Counted from the stretch's first letter, positions 1-6,120 are shown. The stretch is DNA of 11,020 nucleotides from Vulcanimicrobiota bacterium (GCA_028287545.1 JAQBPL010000333.1:1-11020); one strand, 5' to 3'. Translations and numbers: made by a program. Notes: a model not told the origin generated them from the letters alone.

Positions 1-99
1 CACCGCATGGTCGAGAAGGCCCTCGCCCCGGCCCGCGCCGATGGGCGCATCCACGCGCTCCAAATCCGCACCGCCACTCCCGAGGACACCAATGGCTGA
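1..99 (+). CDS. BolA family protein, C-terminal fragment (5' end outside window)
   Basis: The first 32 codons are open to the window edge and end with TGA at 97-99. They match the C-terminal helix and last strand of the BolA fold: an H-R-M-V start to the helix, then a G-R-I-H-A-L strand and a short T-P-E-D tail, as in BolA/IbaG proteins. BolA proteins bind monothiol glutaredoxins and share a [2Fe-2S] cluster with them in the cytoplasm. The next gene is exactly such a glutaredoxin, and its ATG lies inside this gene's last codons (8-base overlap), so the two are probably one translationally coupled operon. The N-terminal part, which carries most of the fold and the variable loop that separates BolA subtypes, is missing. 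The subtype (BolA, IbaG or other) therefore cannot be set. The family call rests on the short tail plus the neighbour. Confidence 0.72.
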   Translation, partial: HRMVEKALAPARADGRIHALQIRTATPEDTNG

Positions 100-442
100 C
101 CTGCACGACGAGATCAAGCGCGAGATCGCCGACAACACGATTCTCGTCTACGGCAAAGGAACCAAAGACGCGCCGCGCTGCGGCTTCACCGCCGAGACCA
201 TCCAGTTCTTCAACGCCTTCGGCTACCCGTTCGCCGTCGTCGACGTGCTCGAGAACATGCCCAAGCGGCAGGCCCTCTCGGAGCAGACCGACTGGCAGAC
301 TCTCCCGAAGGTGTTCATCAACGGACAGTTCTACGGCGACACCGACATCCTCGAGCCGATGGCGAAAAGCGGCGAGCTGGCCAAGCTGCTCGAGAAATCG
401 TTCGAAGGCAAGGGCGTCACGCCGTCGATCCAGCTTCGCTAG
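92..442 (+). CDS. grxD: Monothiol glutaredoxin, Grx4/GrxD family with CGFT active site
   Basis: This 116-residue protein is a single-domain glutaredoxin of the monothiol class, about the length of E. coli Grx4. The start is the ATG at 92, where similarity to the family begins (M-A-D-L-H-D, then an amphipathic helix); an in-frame ATG at 41 lies inside the BolA frame and only adds a non-homologous extension. Visible family marks are the K-G-T loop (residues 22-24), the active site C-G-F-T at 30-33, the W..L-P segment with the cis-proline near 72, and a C-terminal GDTD turn near 82-85. Family members use the cysteine and glutathione to hold a bridging [2Fe-2S] cluster and pass it on or sense iron, often with BolA. 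Two usual signatures differ: CGFS is CGFT, and the GGCD glutathione-binding turn is GDTD. The family call is secure; whether cluster binding is normal is open. Confidence 0.9.
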   Translation: MADLHDEIKREIADNTILVYGKGTKDAPRCGFTAETIQFFNAFGYPFAVVDVLENMPKRQALSEQTDWQTLPKVFINGQFYGDTDILEPMAKSGELAKLLEKSFEGKGVTPSIQLR

Positions 443-447
443 CAGGC

Positions 448-909
448 GTGCTGGAGTTGTACGAACCGGGGAGCGAAGCCGCATGGCTTCGCTCCTTTCG
501 TTTTGCCCTCGAGGTCCGGCCGCGGTTCTGCGAGACCGACGCGCTCGGCCACGTCAGCAACGTCATCTACACGACGTATTGGGAGCTCGGGCGCCTGCGC
601 ATGTTCGCGGCGATCGGCGAGGCCGACGACTCCCCGCGCCGCACGTTCCCGTTCCAACACATGGCCGTGGAGATCGCGACCCGCATGCTGCGCCCGTGCT
701 TCTACGACGAGGAGCTCTTGGTGCACAGCCGCGCGCTCTCGCTCGGGCGCAGCAGCATGGTGATGGAGCACGCGCTCTCGAGCGCCGAAACCGAAGAGAT
801 CCGCGCGGTCGCCCGCATCGTCATCGTCGCGAGCGACGGGGAGAACGCCATCCCCTGGACGCCGGGTCAGCGCACCAAGCTCGAAGTGTTTGAAGGCCGC
901 CCGTTGTAG
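448..909 (+). CDS. Acyl-CoA thioesterase, hotdog fold (4HBT/YbgC-FadM type)
   Basis: The 153-residue product is a single hotdog domain. The key stretch is E-T-D-A-L-G-H-V-S-N at 29-38, the YbgC/FadM-type active-site motif: the aspartate (D31) is the likely catalytic base, with H35 and N38 conserved and a Y-W-E-L-G-R helix following. These enzymes hydrolyse acyl-CoA thioesters in the cytoplasm; the substrate cannot be read from sequence. The start used is GTG 448, five bases after the glutaredoxin stop, with AGCAGG just upstream. TTG 457 is the only other usual start before the conserved core, because no ATG, GTG or TTG occurs in this frame from 460 through the active-site motif. Either choice places a perfect 11-bp terminator hairpin (470-495) inside codons 8-19. 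The gene may depend on read-through from bolA-grx or on an unseen promoter. A short terminator follows its stop. Confidence 0.82.
   Translation: MLELYEPGSEAAWLRSFRFALEVRPRFCETDALGHVSNVIYTTYWELGRLRMFAAIGEADDSPRRTFPFQHMAVEIATRMLRPCFYDEELLVHSRALSLGRSSMVMEHALSSAETEEIRAVARIVIVASDGENAIPWTPGQRTKLEVFEGRPL
470..504 (+). terminator. Strong intrinsic terminator of bolA-grx, inside the thioesterase 5' coding region
   Basis: The arms GGAGCGAAGCC (470-480) and GGCTTCGCTCC (485-495) are perfect complements over 11 bp, with a GCAT loop and then TTTCGTTTT (496-504). This is a textbook Rho-independent terminator 27 bases after the glutaredoxin stop. Its bases also encode residues 8-19 of the thioesterase, just before the conserved hotdog core. 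Dual use is read directly from sequence; termination strength is inferred. Confidence 0.8.
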
Positions 910-929
910 CGGGCTGCGGCCCGAATTTT
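910..929 (+). terminator. Short intrinsic terminator after thioesterase gene
   Basis: The arms CGGGC (910-914) and GCCCG (919-923) form a 5-bp all-GC stem with a TGCG loop, followed by AATTTT (924-929). It starts directly after the thioesterase TAG (907-909). The stem is short, so efficiency is uncertain, but position and U-tract fit a Rho-independent terminator. Confidence 0.55.
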
Positions 930-944
930 GTCGCGGCAGAAACC

Positions 945-962
945 CGTATCAAACGAGATACG
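945..962 (+). promoter_or_regulatory. Inverted repeat, candidate operator upstream of the receptor gene
   Basis: CGTATC (945-950) and GATACG (957-962) are perfect 6-bp complements separated by six bases, giving a dyad about 170 bases upstream of the receptor start. Part of the right arm recurs as GAGATAC at 970-976. A dyad plus a half-site repeat in a promoter-sized gap suggests a repressor or activator site; an RNA hairpin is the alternative. No known regulator motif is recognised. Confidence 0.3.
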
Positions 963-1084
963 CTGCCCGGAGATACCCGAGCCGGCGTTCCGCTCAGGCG
1001 ACCAGACGCTAACGGCACCCTGGGAAGACTGCCAAAAGGGCGGCAGGATAATCCACCTTTAACAAGCGGAGGATAGCCTGTCTG

Positions 1085-1101
1085 GGGCCGCGTACCGGCC
1101 C
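1085..1101 (+). promoter_or_regulatory. Leader hairpin upstream of the receptor ribosome binding site
   Basis: GGGCCG (1085-1090) pairs with CGGCCC (1096-1101) around a 5-base loop, ending 12 bases before the GAGAAAGGA ribosome site. It has no U-tract, so it is not a terminator. It could affect mRNA stability or translation, but a chance GC-rich pairing is possible. Confidence 0.3.
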
Positions 1102-1113
1102 GCCCCTAAAACC

Positions 1114-1122
1114 GAGAAAGGA
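1114..1122 (+). promoter_or_regulatory. Ribosome binding site deciding the GTG start of the receptor
   Basis: GAGAAAGGA ends six bases before GTG 1129. It supports this non-ATG start, which is also where a signal peptide begins. Confidence 0.75.
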
Positions 1123-1128
1123 ACCTCC

Positions 1129-4100
1129 GTGCGCACACCGTTAGGTGCAGCGGTCGCCTTGGCGTTAATCGCCGGCCTCGTCAGTCCCGTAAGCGCGGTG
1201 GCGGGTCCGACGGCCGTCGTCCAACCAGCCGCCGCGCAGAGCACTATCACCGGCCACGTCACCGACTCCCGCGGCAACGCACTGGGGGGGGCGGCGGTCA
1301 CGATCGAAGGCGCAGGCAAGACCTATACCGTCACGTCGGGCGCCGACGGCTCATTTCAGCAGACGGTATCCCCGGGTGTGTACACCGTAACCGTCAACCG
1401 CGGCGGTTTTCAGACCGCTCAAAACGACGTTGCGGTCACTGCTGGTTCCAAGTTCGATGTGAGCGTTGCGCTGCAGGATAGCAACCTCTCCAGCCTGCGC
1501 GTCATCGGCCGAACGCAGGTTACCGCAGCTTCGCGCAACGGCTTCAACGTCTCCGAAGCGAGCGTCTCGACGCTGCCGCCGCTGGAGATCTCTCTGCGCG
1601 CGAACAGCAACCTTACCGATACGGTCGCGACCATGCCGGGTGTCGTCGCCACGCGAACCTTCATCTCTTCCACGCCGAACACGAGCTTTGCCGTGCGCGG
1701 GGCGGGCTTGCAGACCCGCGTCACGATCGACGGGCACCCGATCAGTTCCGGAATCTCGGGCCAATGGAACACGAACTACGCGGCCGGCGGGATCTTTCAG
1801 GACGTCGAAGTCCTGAAGGGCGCCGGTCTCAACGGTTCGATCGCCGGTGAATCCGCAGTCGGAACGGTCAACCTGCGCACGCGCGATTTTACTCGCGAGA
1901 ACAGCGCCGGCTTGCAGATCGGCACCGACAGCTACACGGGCGGGATCTACAACGTCTTTGCCGACGTCAACTTCCTGCCCAACAAGCGCGCCAGCCTTAT
2001 CGTCGCGAAATCGTTCATCGGTTTCAACGGGCCGTGGAACAACACGTTTAACGACCGGGCCGGGCTCACAAACACCAGCTCGCTGGCGACCGCAACGGGA
2101 CAAGTGCCCAGCCTGATCGGACTGGATCAATGGCAGGGCGACTTCTCGAACCGGTACTCGCTGCAGGCGGAGCTCGCCAAGCTGCGCTATCGATTCAGCG
2201 AAAGCACGTCGGTCACGCTCGAATACCTGGGCATGCAAGGGCAGTATCAGCCGCAGGGCGGTTCGTACGCCGCGTACCTCGGGAACATGACGGTCCAGGC
2301 GTGCCAGAACGGAAGCACGTTCCAGCCGACGCTCGCAACGTGCAATTCGCAATCGACGTACACCGCGCCGTATACGTTCAACCGGATCGGCTCGGTGGTC
2401 AATGCGTACACGTGGTTCCCCCTATCCTACATTCAAAACAACGAGCCGCAGGTAGCGGCCGAAATCCGCACCTCGCTCAAGAACGACACGATCCTGCTCC
2501 GTCCGTACACGCATCTGATCAACCGATACATCAGCGGCGTCAACGAAAATCACTATCCCGGAAACGGGGGCGCGTGGTACGCGGTGACGAGTAACGCCAA
2601 CTGCCAGCCGCTGTTCATCCAGCCCGGCGCGGCGAACACGGGCGCACCCGCCACCGGCGCCAAGGGGCCGTGCTTCACGTCGAACATGGGTCCGAACGAT
2701 CCCTCGTACGTCGGCGCGACGAACCTCGGCGTCGTGTTCCCTACGACCAACGTCGCTCCGAGCTGCTCGCCGACGCCGCCGTACACCTGTTATACGACGA
2801 AAACGGGCCTTCAGAACGATGGGACGGTCGGGTATGCGACGCCGTTCAGCCAGCCCGAACTCGATCGCCTGAACGGATACACGTTCAGCTATCTGCACCC
2901 TGTCGGCAACAACACCTACAATTTCTCCTACGACTACCGCAAGGACGCCGCGAGCTCGTTCAGCGGGGACACGAGCGCCGCGGCGCCTGGCTGCGCGTTC
3001 GTCATTGGCTCGGCCTTCGGCGCTAACGCCTTTGTCAAGAACCAGGTCCCCGGCGGCCCCGCTCCCGGAACGGCGTATCAGCCCACCTGCACCACCTCAC
3101 AGTTTCCGAACTCGCCTACCACGCCGTCGGCCCTGCTCGCGTATGACCAGCTGCCGCGTTCGTCGATCAACACGCCGTTGACCGTCACCACGAACCAAGA
3201 CTTCGGCCTCACGGCGAACCTCCAGCTTACCGAAAAGCTGCACCTCGCCGTCGGCAACTACTTCGAAATCTATCGCGTCAACGCTCAGATCGAAGATCCG
3301 CTCGTCCTAGACTATTACGCCAAGCTCGGCAACTCGGCGGCCGCACCGGTCGCGCTCGTGCCGAGGGCCGTGACGTACACGCACTACGACCCGCATCTCG
3401 GCGCTGAGTACCGCGTCAACCGCAATCTGAGCCTGCGGCTCAACGGCGGCTCGTCGATCACGCAACCGTATCCCGCACTGGTCTCCGGCTTCGGTGCGAT
3501 CTCGATCCCGAACGCGGCGCAGTCGAACTACGTCAACTCGATCCCGAACTTCGCGCTCAAGCCTGAGACGACCGTTGCCTATGACATCGGTTTCGATCAG
3601 CGCCTGACCGACAACGGCGTGTTGTCGATGGACGCCTACGACTTCACCGTCCACAACGTCTTCCTGTCGAACACGACCAACCTCGGCACCATCGTCGGTC
3701 TGTGCGGACCGCAACCCGCCGGCTCGCCGCCGATCTCGTTCCCGACCGCGCTCTGCTTGCAGACGAACCAAATCAACGGCCCCCTTCAGCGGTCGTACGG
3801 TCTCGAGCTATCGCTAACGAAGAATCCGCTGAACGGCTGGGGGTATTACGCCGCGGCATCGCTGGCGCGCACCTACCTCGACCAGCTGCCGCTGAGCATT
3901 TACGCATCGAACACGACTCCGGCGACTGCGAACTTCAATGTCAACGGGGCGCAGCTGTTCGGTTATCCCTTCTTCAAGGGCTACGGCCAGTTGCTCTACA
4001 GCGACTTGCGCGGAAACACGTTCGAGCTCGGCGCCGACTACGAAGGCAGCAACAACTTCACCGCCGGCCCGCCCTACGTGCTTTGGGATGCCGCGGTCCG

Positions 4101-4344
4101 GATCCCGATCGTTCCGAAGAGAATGCGCTTCCAAATCTCCGCGCAGAATCTGTTCAACCTGAATACCGGAACGCTCCTCGGCCGCACGCTGAACAATCAG
4201 GGCAACATCCAGCCGACGGTCTACCTCGGGTCGGACGGACAGCTCCACCCGGGCAACAGCACCGTCTACAACCGCACCGGCACGACCAACATCACGGCTC
4301 TGCCGCCGCGTACGATTCGCTTCCTCCTCGACTTCACGCCGTAG
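1129..4344 (+). CDS. TonB-dependent outer-membrane receptor with N-terminal carboxypeptidase-regulatory-like domain
   Basis: The 1071-residue precursor starts at GTG 1129. Residues 1 to about 25 form a signal peptide (basic R2, hydrophobic 7-19, small residues near 23-26). A carboxypeptidase-regulatory-like beta-sandwich follows at about 37-117 (G-H-V-T-D-S-R-G-N, then G-A-D-G-S-F). The plug is at about 145-253 (T-D-T-V-A-T-M-P-G-V, F-A-V-R-G, D-V-E-V-L-K-G), and the remaining 800 residues form the beta barrel, rich in Asn, Tyr, Thr and Gly and ending in an F-L-L-D-F-T-P strand. Such receptors import large ligands (iron chelates, vitamins, glycans) across the outer membrane using TonB energy. 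No TonB, ExbBD or ligand-processing gene is nearby, so the ligand is unknown, and I see no clear TonB box. All ten cysteines lie in the barrel and fall into five pairs. A run of eight G at 1284-1291 (codons 52-55) is a possible slippage site. Own leader and own terminator indicate a single-gene transcript. Confidence 0.93.
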   Translation: MRTPLGAAVALALIAGLVSPVSAVAGPTAVVQPAAAQSTITGHVTDSRGNALGGAAVTIEGAGKTYTVTSGADGSFQQTVSPGVYTVTVNRGGFQTAQNDVAVTAGSKFDVSVALQDSNLSSLRVIGRTQVTAASRNGFNVSEASVSTLPPLEISLRANSNLTDTVATMPGVVATRTFISSTPNTSFAVRGAGLQTRVTIDGHPISSGISGQWNTNYAAGGIFQDVEVLKGAGLNGSIAGESAVGTVNLRTRDFTRENSAGLQIGTDSYTGGIYNVFADVNFLPNKRASLIVAKSFIGFNGPWNNTFNDRAGLTNTSSLATATGQVPSLIGLDQWQGDFSNRYSLQAELAKLRYRFSESTSVTLEYLGMQGQYQPQGGSYAAYLGNMTVQACQNGSTFQPTLATCNSQSTYTAPYTFNRIGSVVNAYTWFPLSYIQNNEPQVAAEIRTSLKNDTILLRPYTHLINRYISGVNENHYPGNGGAWYAVTSNANCQPLFIQPGAANTGAPATGAKGPCFTSNMGPNDPSYVGATNLGVVFPTTNVAPSCSPTPPYTCYTTKTGLQNDGTVGYATPFSQPELDRLNGYTFSYLHPVGNNTYNFSYDYRKDAASSFSGDTSAAAPGCAFVIGSAFGANAFVKNQVPGGPAPGTAYQPTCTTSQFPNSPTTPSALLAYDQLPRSSINTPLTVTTNQDFGLTANLQLTEKLHLAVGNYFEIYRVNAQIEDPLVLDYYAKLGNSAAAPVALVPRAVTYTHYDPHLGAEYRVNRNLSLRLNGGSSITQPYPALVSGFGAISIPNAAQSNYVNSIPNFALKPETTVAYDIGFDQRLTDNGVLSMDAYDFTVHNVFLSNTTNLGTIVGLCGPQPAGSPPISFPTALCLQTNQINGPLQRSYGLELSLTKNPLNGWGYYAAASLARTYLDQLPLSIYASNTTPATANFNVNGAQLFGYPFFKGYGQLLYSDLRGNTFELGADYEGSNNFTAGPPYVLWDAAVRIPIVPKRMRFQISAQNLFNLNTGTLLGRTLNNQGNIQPTVYLGSDGQLHPGNSTVYNRTGTTNITALPPRTIRFLLDFTP

Positions 4345-4366
4345 AAACGCAGCGTCGAGGCACCAT

Positions 4367-4401
4367 GAGAGCCCGCCGGGAACGGCGGGCTCTCTTCTTT
4401 T
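4367..4401 (+). terminator. Strong intrinsic terminator after the TonB-dependent receptor
   Basis: The arms GAGAGCCCGCCG (4367-4378) and CGGCGGGCTCTC (4383-4394) are perfect complements over 12 bp with a GGAA loop, followed by TTCTTTT (4395-4401). It lies 22 bases after the receptor stop and ends only 20 bases before the next start codon on the same strand. Confidence 0.88.
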
Positions 4402-4408
4402 GCTCGCC

Positions 4409-4414
4409 GAAGGG
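4409..4414 (+). promoter_or_regulatory. Ribosome binding site deciding the GTG start of the EVE-domain gene
   Basis: GAAGGG ends seven bases before GTG 4422. It supports that start over an in-frame ATG at 4365, which is fused to the terminator hairpin. Confidence 0.55.
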
Positions 4415-4421
4415 CCGCGTC

Positions 4422-4874
4422 GTGAGGCACTGGCTCTTCAAAACGGAACCCGACGCGTTCTCGATCGCCGACCTCGAGCGGGTCAAACGCGAGGAGTGGT
4501 CCGGCGTGCGCAGCTACCAGGCGCGCAACCTCATGCGCGAGATGAAGCTCGGCGATCTGGGCTTCTTCTACCACTCCAGCGTTTCGCCGCCGGGGATCGT
4601 CGGGATCTGCAAGGTCGTCGCCGAGGCGCATCCGGATTCGACGCAGTTCGACCGCAAGAGCGAGTACCACGACGGCAGTTCGTCGCCCGCCAACCCGAAG
4701 TGGTGGTGCGTCGACGTCGGCTTCGTCGAGGCGTTCCCGCGGATGATCACGCTGGAAGAGCTGCGCGCAATCCCCGACCTCGCCTACATGCCGCTGCTGC
4801 GGCGCGGTCAGCGCCTCTCGGTCCAGCCGGTCAACGAAATCGAATGGCAGGCCATCGTCGCGCTCGTGCGCTAA
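4422..4874 (+). CDS. EVE domain-containing protein (THYN1-like)
   Basis: The 150-residue product is one EVE domain (PUA-like fold). It starts with W-L-F-K-T-E-P-D (residues 4-11), then W-S-G-V-R-S-Y-Q-A-R-N (26-36), G-D-L-G-F-F-Y-H-S (44-52), W-W-C-V-D-V (94-99) and L-S-V-Q-P-V (132-137), all hallmarks of the bacterial and human THYN1 family. EVE domains bind modified bases in DNA or RNA; orphan bacterial copies like this one have no assigned role. I chose GTG 4422 because family similarity starts right there and GAAGGG sits seven bases upstream. An in-frame ATG at 4365 would add about 19 Arg-rich residues encoded by the terminator stem. No restriction or methylation gene is near, so a defence role is not suggested. 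The next gene starts 28 bases on and may be co-transcribed. Its promoter is not obvious, because the receptor terminator ends 20 bases upstream. Confidence 0.9.
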   Translation: MRHWLFKTEPDAFSIADLERVKREEWSGVRSYQARNLMREMKLGDLGFFYHSSVSPPGIVGICKVVAEAHPDSTQFDRKSEYHDGSSSPANPKWWCVDVGFVEAFPRMITLEELRAIPDLAYMPLLRRGQRLSVQPVNEIEWQAIVALVR

Positions 4875-4902
4875 CCCGCATCAGCCAAGGAACGGAGGCG
4901 TC

Positions 4903-5262
4903 ATGCAGACCGGTCTCGTGTTGCTGCTCGCGCTCGTCGCGCTCGAGCACGTGTACTTCCTGTACTTAGAGATGTTCCGCTGGACCGCGCCGGCAACGCT
5001 CAAAGCGTTCGGCACCACCGCGGCATTCGCCGAAGAGTCGAAGACGCTCGCCGCCAATCAAGGCTTGTACAACGGCTTCCTCGCGGCGGGGTTGGTGTGG
5101 GCGATCCTCGCCGGCCCGCCGATGCAGAAGCCGCTCGCGATCTTCTTCGCGTCGTGCGTGGTGATCGCCGGCATCTACGGCGGGCTCACCGTCAGCCGGC
5201 GGATCATGGTGATCCAGGCGCTGCCCGCGGCGATCTGTTTGATCGTCGCGCTGGTGACGTAA
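4903..5262 (+). CDS. DUF1304 family integral membrane protein
   Basis: The 119-residue product is almost wholly hydrophobic, with four likely membrane helices (about residues 3-21, 52-70, 74-93 and 99-118). It shows the DUF1304 signature: A-L-E-H-V-Y-F-L-Y-L-E-M-F near 13-25, F-A-E-E-S-K near 42-47 and A-A-N-Q-G-L-Y-N-G-F-L-A-A-G at 50-63. The family is widespread in bacteria and its function is unknown; the conserved E15/H16, N52 and N57 may line a polar site in the inner membrane. The start is ATG 4903, with GGAGG (4894-4898) four bases upstream. It follows the EVE gene by 28 bases on the same strand, so a two-gene transcript is likely, though nothing suggests a shared role. It ends 36 bases from the convergent gene on the minus strand. 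That gap holds only a weak 5-bp dyad (GGAGC 5264-5268 with GCTCC 5279-5283) without a U-tract. Confidence 0.88.
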   Translation: MQTGLVLLLALVALEHVYFLYLEMFRWTAPATLKAFGTTAAFAEESKTLAANQGLYNGFLAAGLVWAILAGPPMQKPLAIFFASCVVIAGIYGGLTVSRRIMVIQALPAAICLIVALVT

Positions 5263-5298
5263 CGGAGCCGTTCGACGAGCTCCAGCGATACAGCGAAG

Positions 5299-6117
5299 TC
5301 AGATCTGGTCTGTATCGAGCAGCGATCGTATCGCCGCCCATTGCACGGGATGGAAATCGCCGAGCCTCTGAACATCGGGACTCACTATTTGGTTGATCCA
5401 TGCGGCATGCGCGACGGCTGGCTGACCCAATTTCCAGGCAAAGACCCCGTAGAGCCAGCGCGCGACCAACGAACCCTCCTCGGGGGTGCTTCGGTACACC
5501 AAGCCCGCTGCCGTACAATAGTCGCCCCGCTCGGCTGCGGCGACACCTCTGCGAAGAAATCCGTCCTCCTTGACGTGGAATTCATGTGCTATGAGTTGAT
5601 CGCGCGTATATTCCAATGTGTCGTGCCGTTTCCGGGAATCGGAAGAAAGCAGTTCGCGAAGTCCGGGCATGGAATGGTCGACGTCCGAACTCGCCATTCG
5701 TTCTAAGCGTAACACCTTCTCGCGAGCGATCTTGATTTTCCGACGGAAGGCACCGGGTCTCTGCAGCGCATCAAGAACCGCCCCTTCGCCGAGGTCGCCT
5801 TGAATAGATTCGATACCGGGTCGTGCCGCCTGGAGACGCATCTCTCGGAGTGCGTCAGAGAAACGGCCCTCGCGGAAGCAGGCATATCCGCGCTCGTAGT
5901 GAGCCGTTGCATCCGATCCTTGAATGTAGATAAACGCGCTTAGGCTCTGAGCACACGTTCCGATCCTCGACTCAAGGACCGGCTTCTGAAGGCGGCATAG
6001 CGGCGCACCGAATGCCGGCGCGGCGCCGGCCACTATCGTTGCTAAGAACGCTATGAGCGGTACTAGGGCGATTCGAGGCCGCAGAAGGCGGCAGGCTCGC
6101 GTGGCCACCCTCTGCAC
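5299..6117 (-). CDS. Uncharacterised exported protein with TPR-like repeats, downstream of ppk1
   Basis: I do not recognise this 272-residue protein. It starts with a basic segment (several Arg in 3-15) and a hydrophobic stretch (about 16-31), then A-F-G-A-P near 35-39, so a Sec signal peptide cut near residue 38 is likely and the mature protein would be periplasmic. A segment at about 70-97 (H-Y-E-R-G-Y-A-C-F-R-E-G-R-F-S-D-A-L) and another at about 186-228 look like TPR helices; the middle (about 125-175) is charged and helical. It starts at GTG 6117, three bases after the ppk1 stop, with no clear ribosome site, so coupling to ppk1 translation is likely; GTG 6108 is an alternative. I counted about 58% GC over 5521-5880 against about 70% in three ppk1 samples, which hints at a younger or transferred gene. 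A scaffold role is only a guess. Confidence 0.72.
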   Translation of the reverse strand: MQRVATRACRLLRPRIALVPLIAFLATIVAGAAPAFGAPLCRLQKPVLESRIGTCAQSLSAFIYIQGSDATAHYERGYACFREGRFSDALREMRLQAARPGIESIQGDLGEGAVLDALQRPGAFRRKIKIAREKVLRLERMASSDVDHSMPGLRELLSSDSRKRHDTLEYTRDQLIAHEFHVKEDGFLRRGVAAAERGDYCTAAGLVYRSTPEEGSLVARWLYGVFAWKLGQPAVAHAAWINQIVSPDVQRLGDFHPVQWAAIRSLLDTDQI

Positions 6118-6120
6118 GCG

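Larger units (their letters stand above)
930..1128 (+). other. Non-coding leader/promoter region of the TonB-dependent receptor gene
   Basis: This is most of the largest gap in the window (910-1128, 219 bases). I see no credible coding frame in it. It holds an inverted repeat (945-962), a repeated GAGATAC 15 bases apart (955, 970), a repeated AGGATA (1045, 1070), and two small hairpins: CTGCC/GGCAG (1029-1033 with 1042-1046) and GGGCCG/CGGCCC (1085-1090 with 1096-1101). The second hairpin lies just upstream of the ribosome binding site. The promoter must lie here, but I cannot pick a convincing -35/-10 pair. I compared it by eye with the cobalamin, TPP, SAM and c-di-GMP riboswitch cores and found no match. 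Confidence 0.5.

Noticed and set aside
41..91. Upstream in-frame ATG at 41 for the glutaredoxin
   Set aside because: The extra 17 residues are a shadow of the BolA coding sequence and are absent from the family. ATG 92 fits the usual N-terminus.
483..893. ATG at 483 just after the terminator loop as an alternative start for the thioesterase
   Set aside because: It is in another frame and gives an Arg/Pro-rich product. It cannot produce the hotdog motif.
930..1128. Cobalamin, TPP, SAM or c-di-GMP riboswitch upstream of the receptor
   Set aside because: The conserved cores of these classes are not visible by eye. Only generic hairpins and repeats are seen, so I reported an unassigned leader.
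1351..2352. A 333-codon minus-strand frame opposite the receptor gene
   Set aside because: It is antisense to the receptor plug and barrel, with low-complexity Arg/Val/Asp composition and no ribosome site or motif.
4422..4874. EVE-domain protein as part of an anti-phage or modification-dependent restriction system
   Set aside because: It is a stand-alone EVE domain with no nuclease, methylase or helicase fused or nearby. The neighbours are a receptor and a DUF1304 protein.
5263..5298. Bidirectional terminator between DUF1304 and the exported-protein gene
   Set aside because: The only dyad (GGAGC/GCTCC, 10-base loop) is five bp and lacks a T or A tract on either side.
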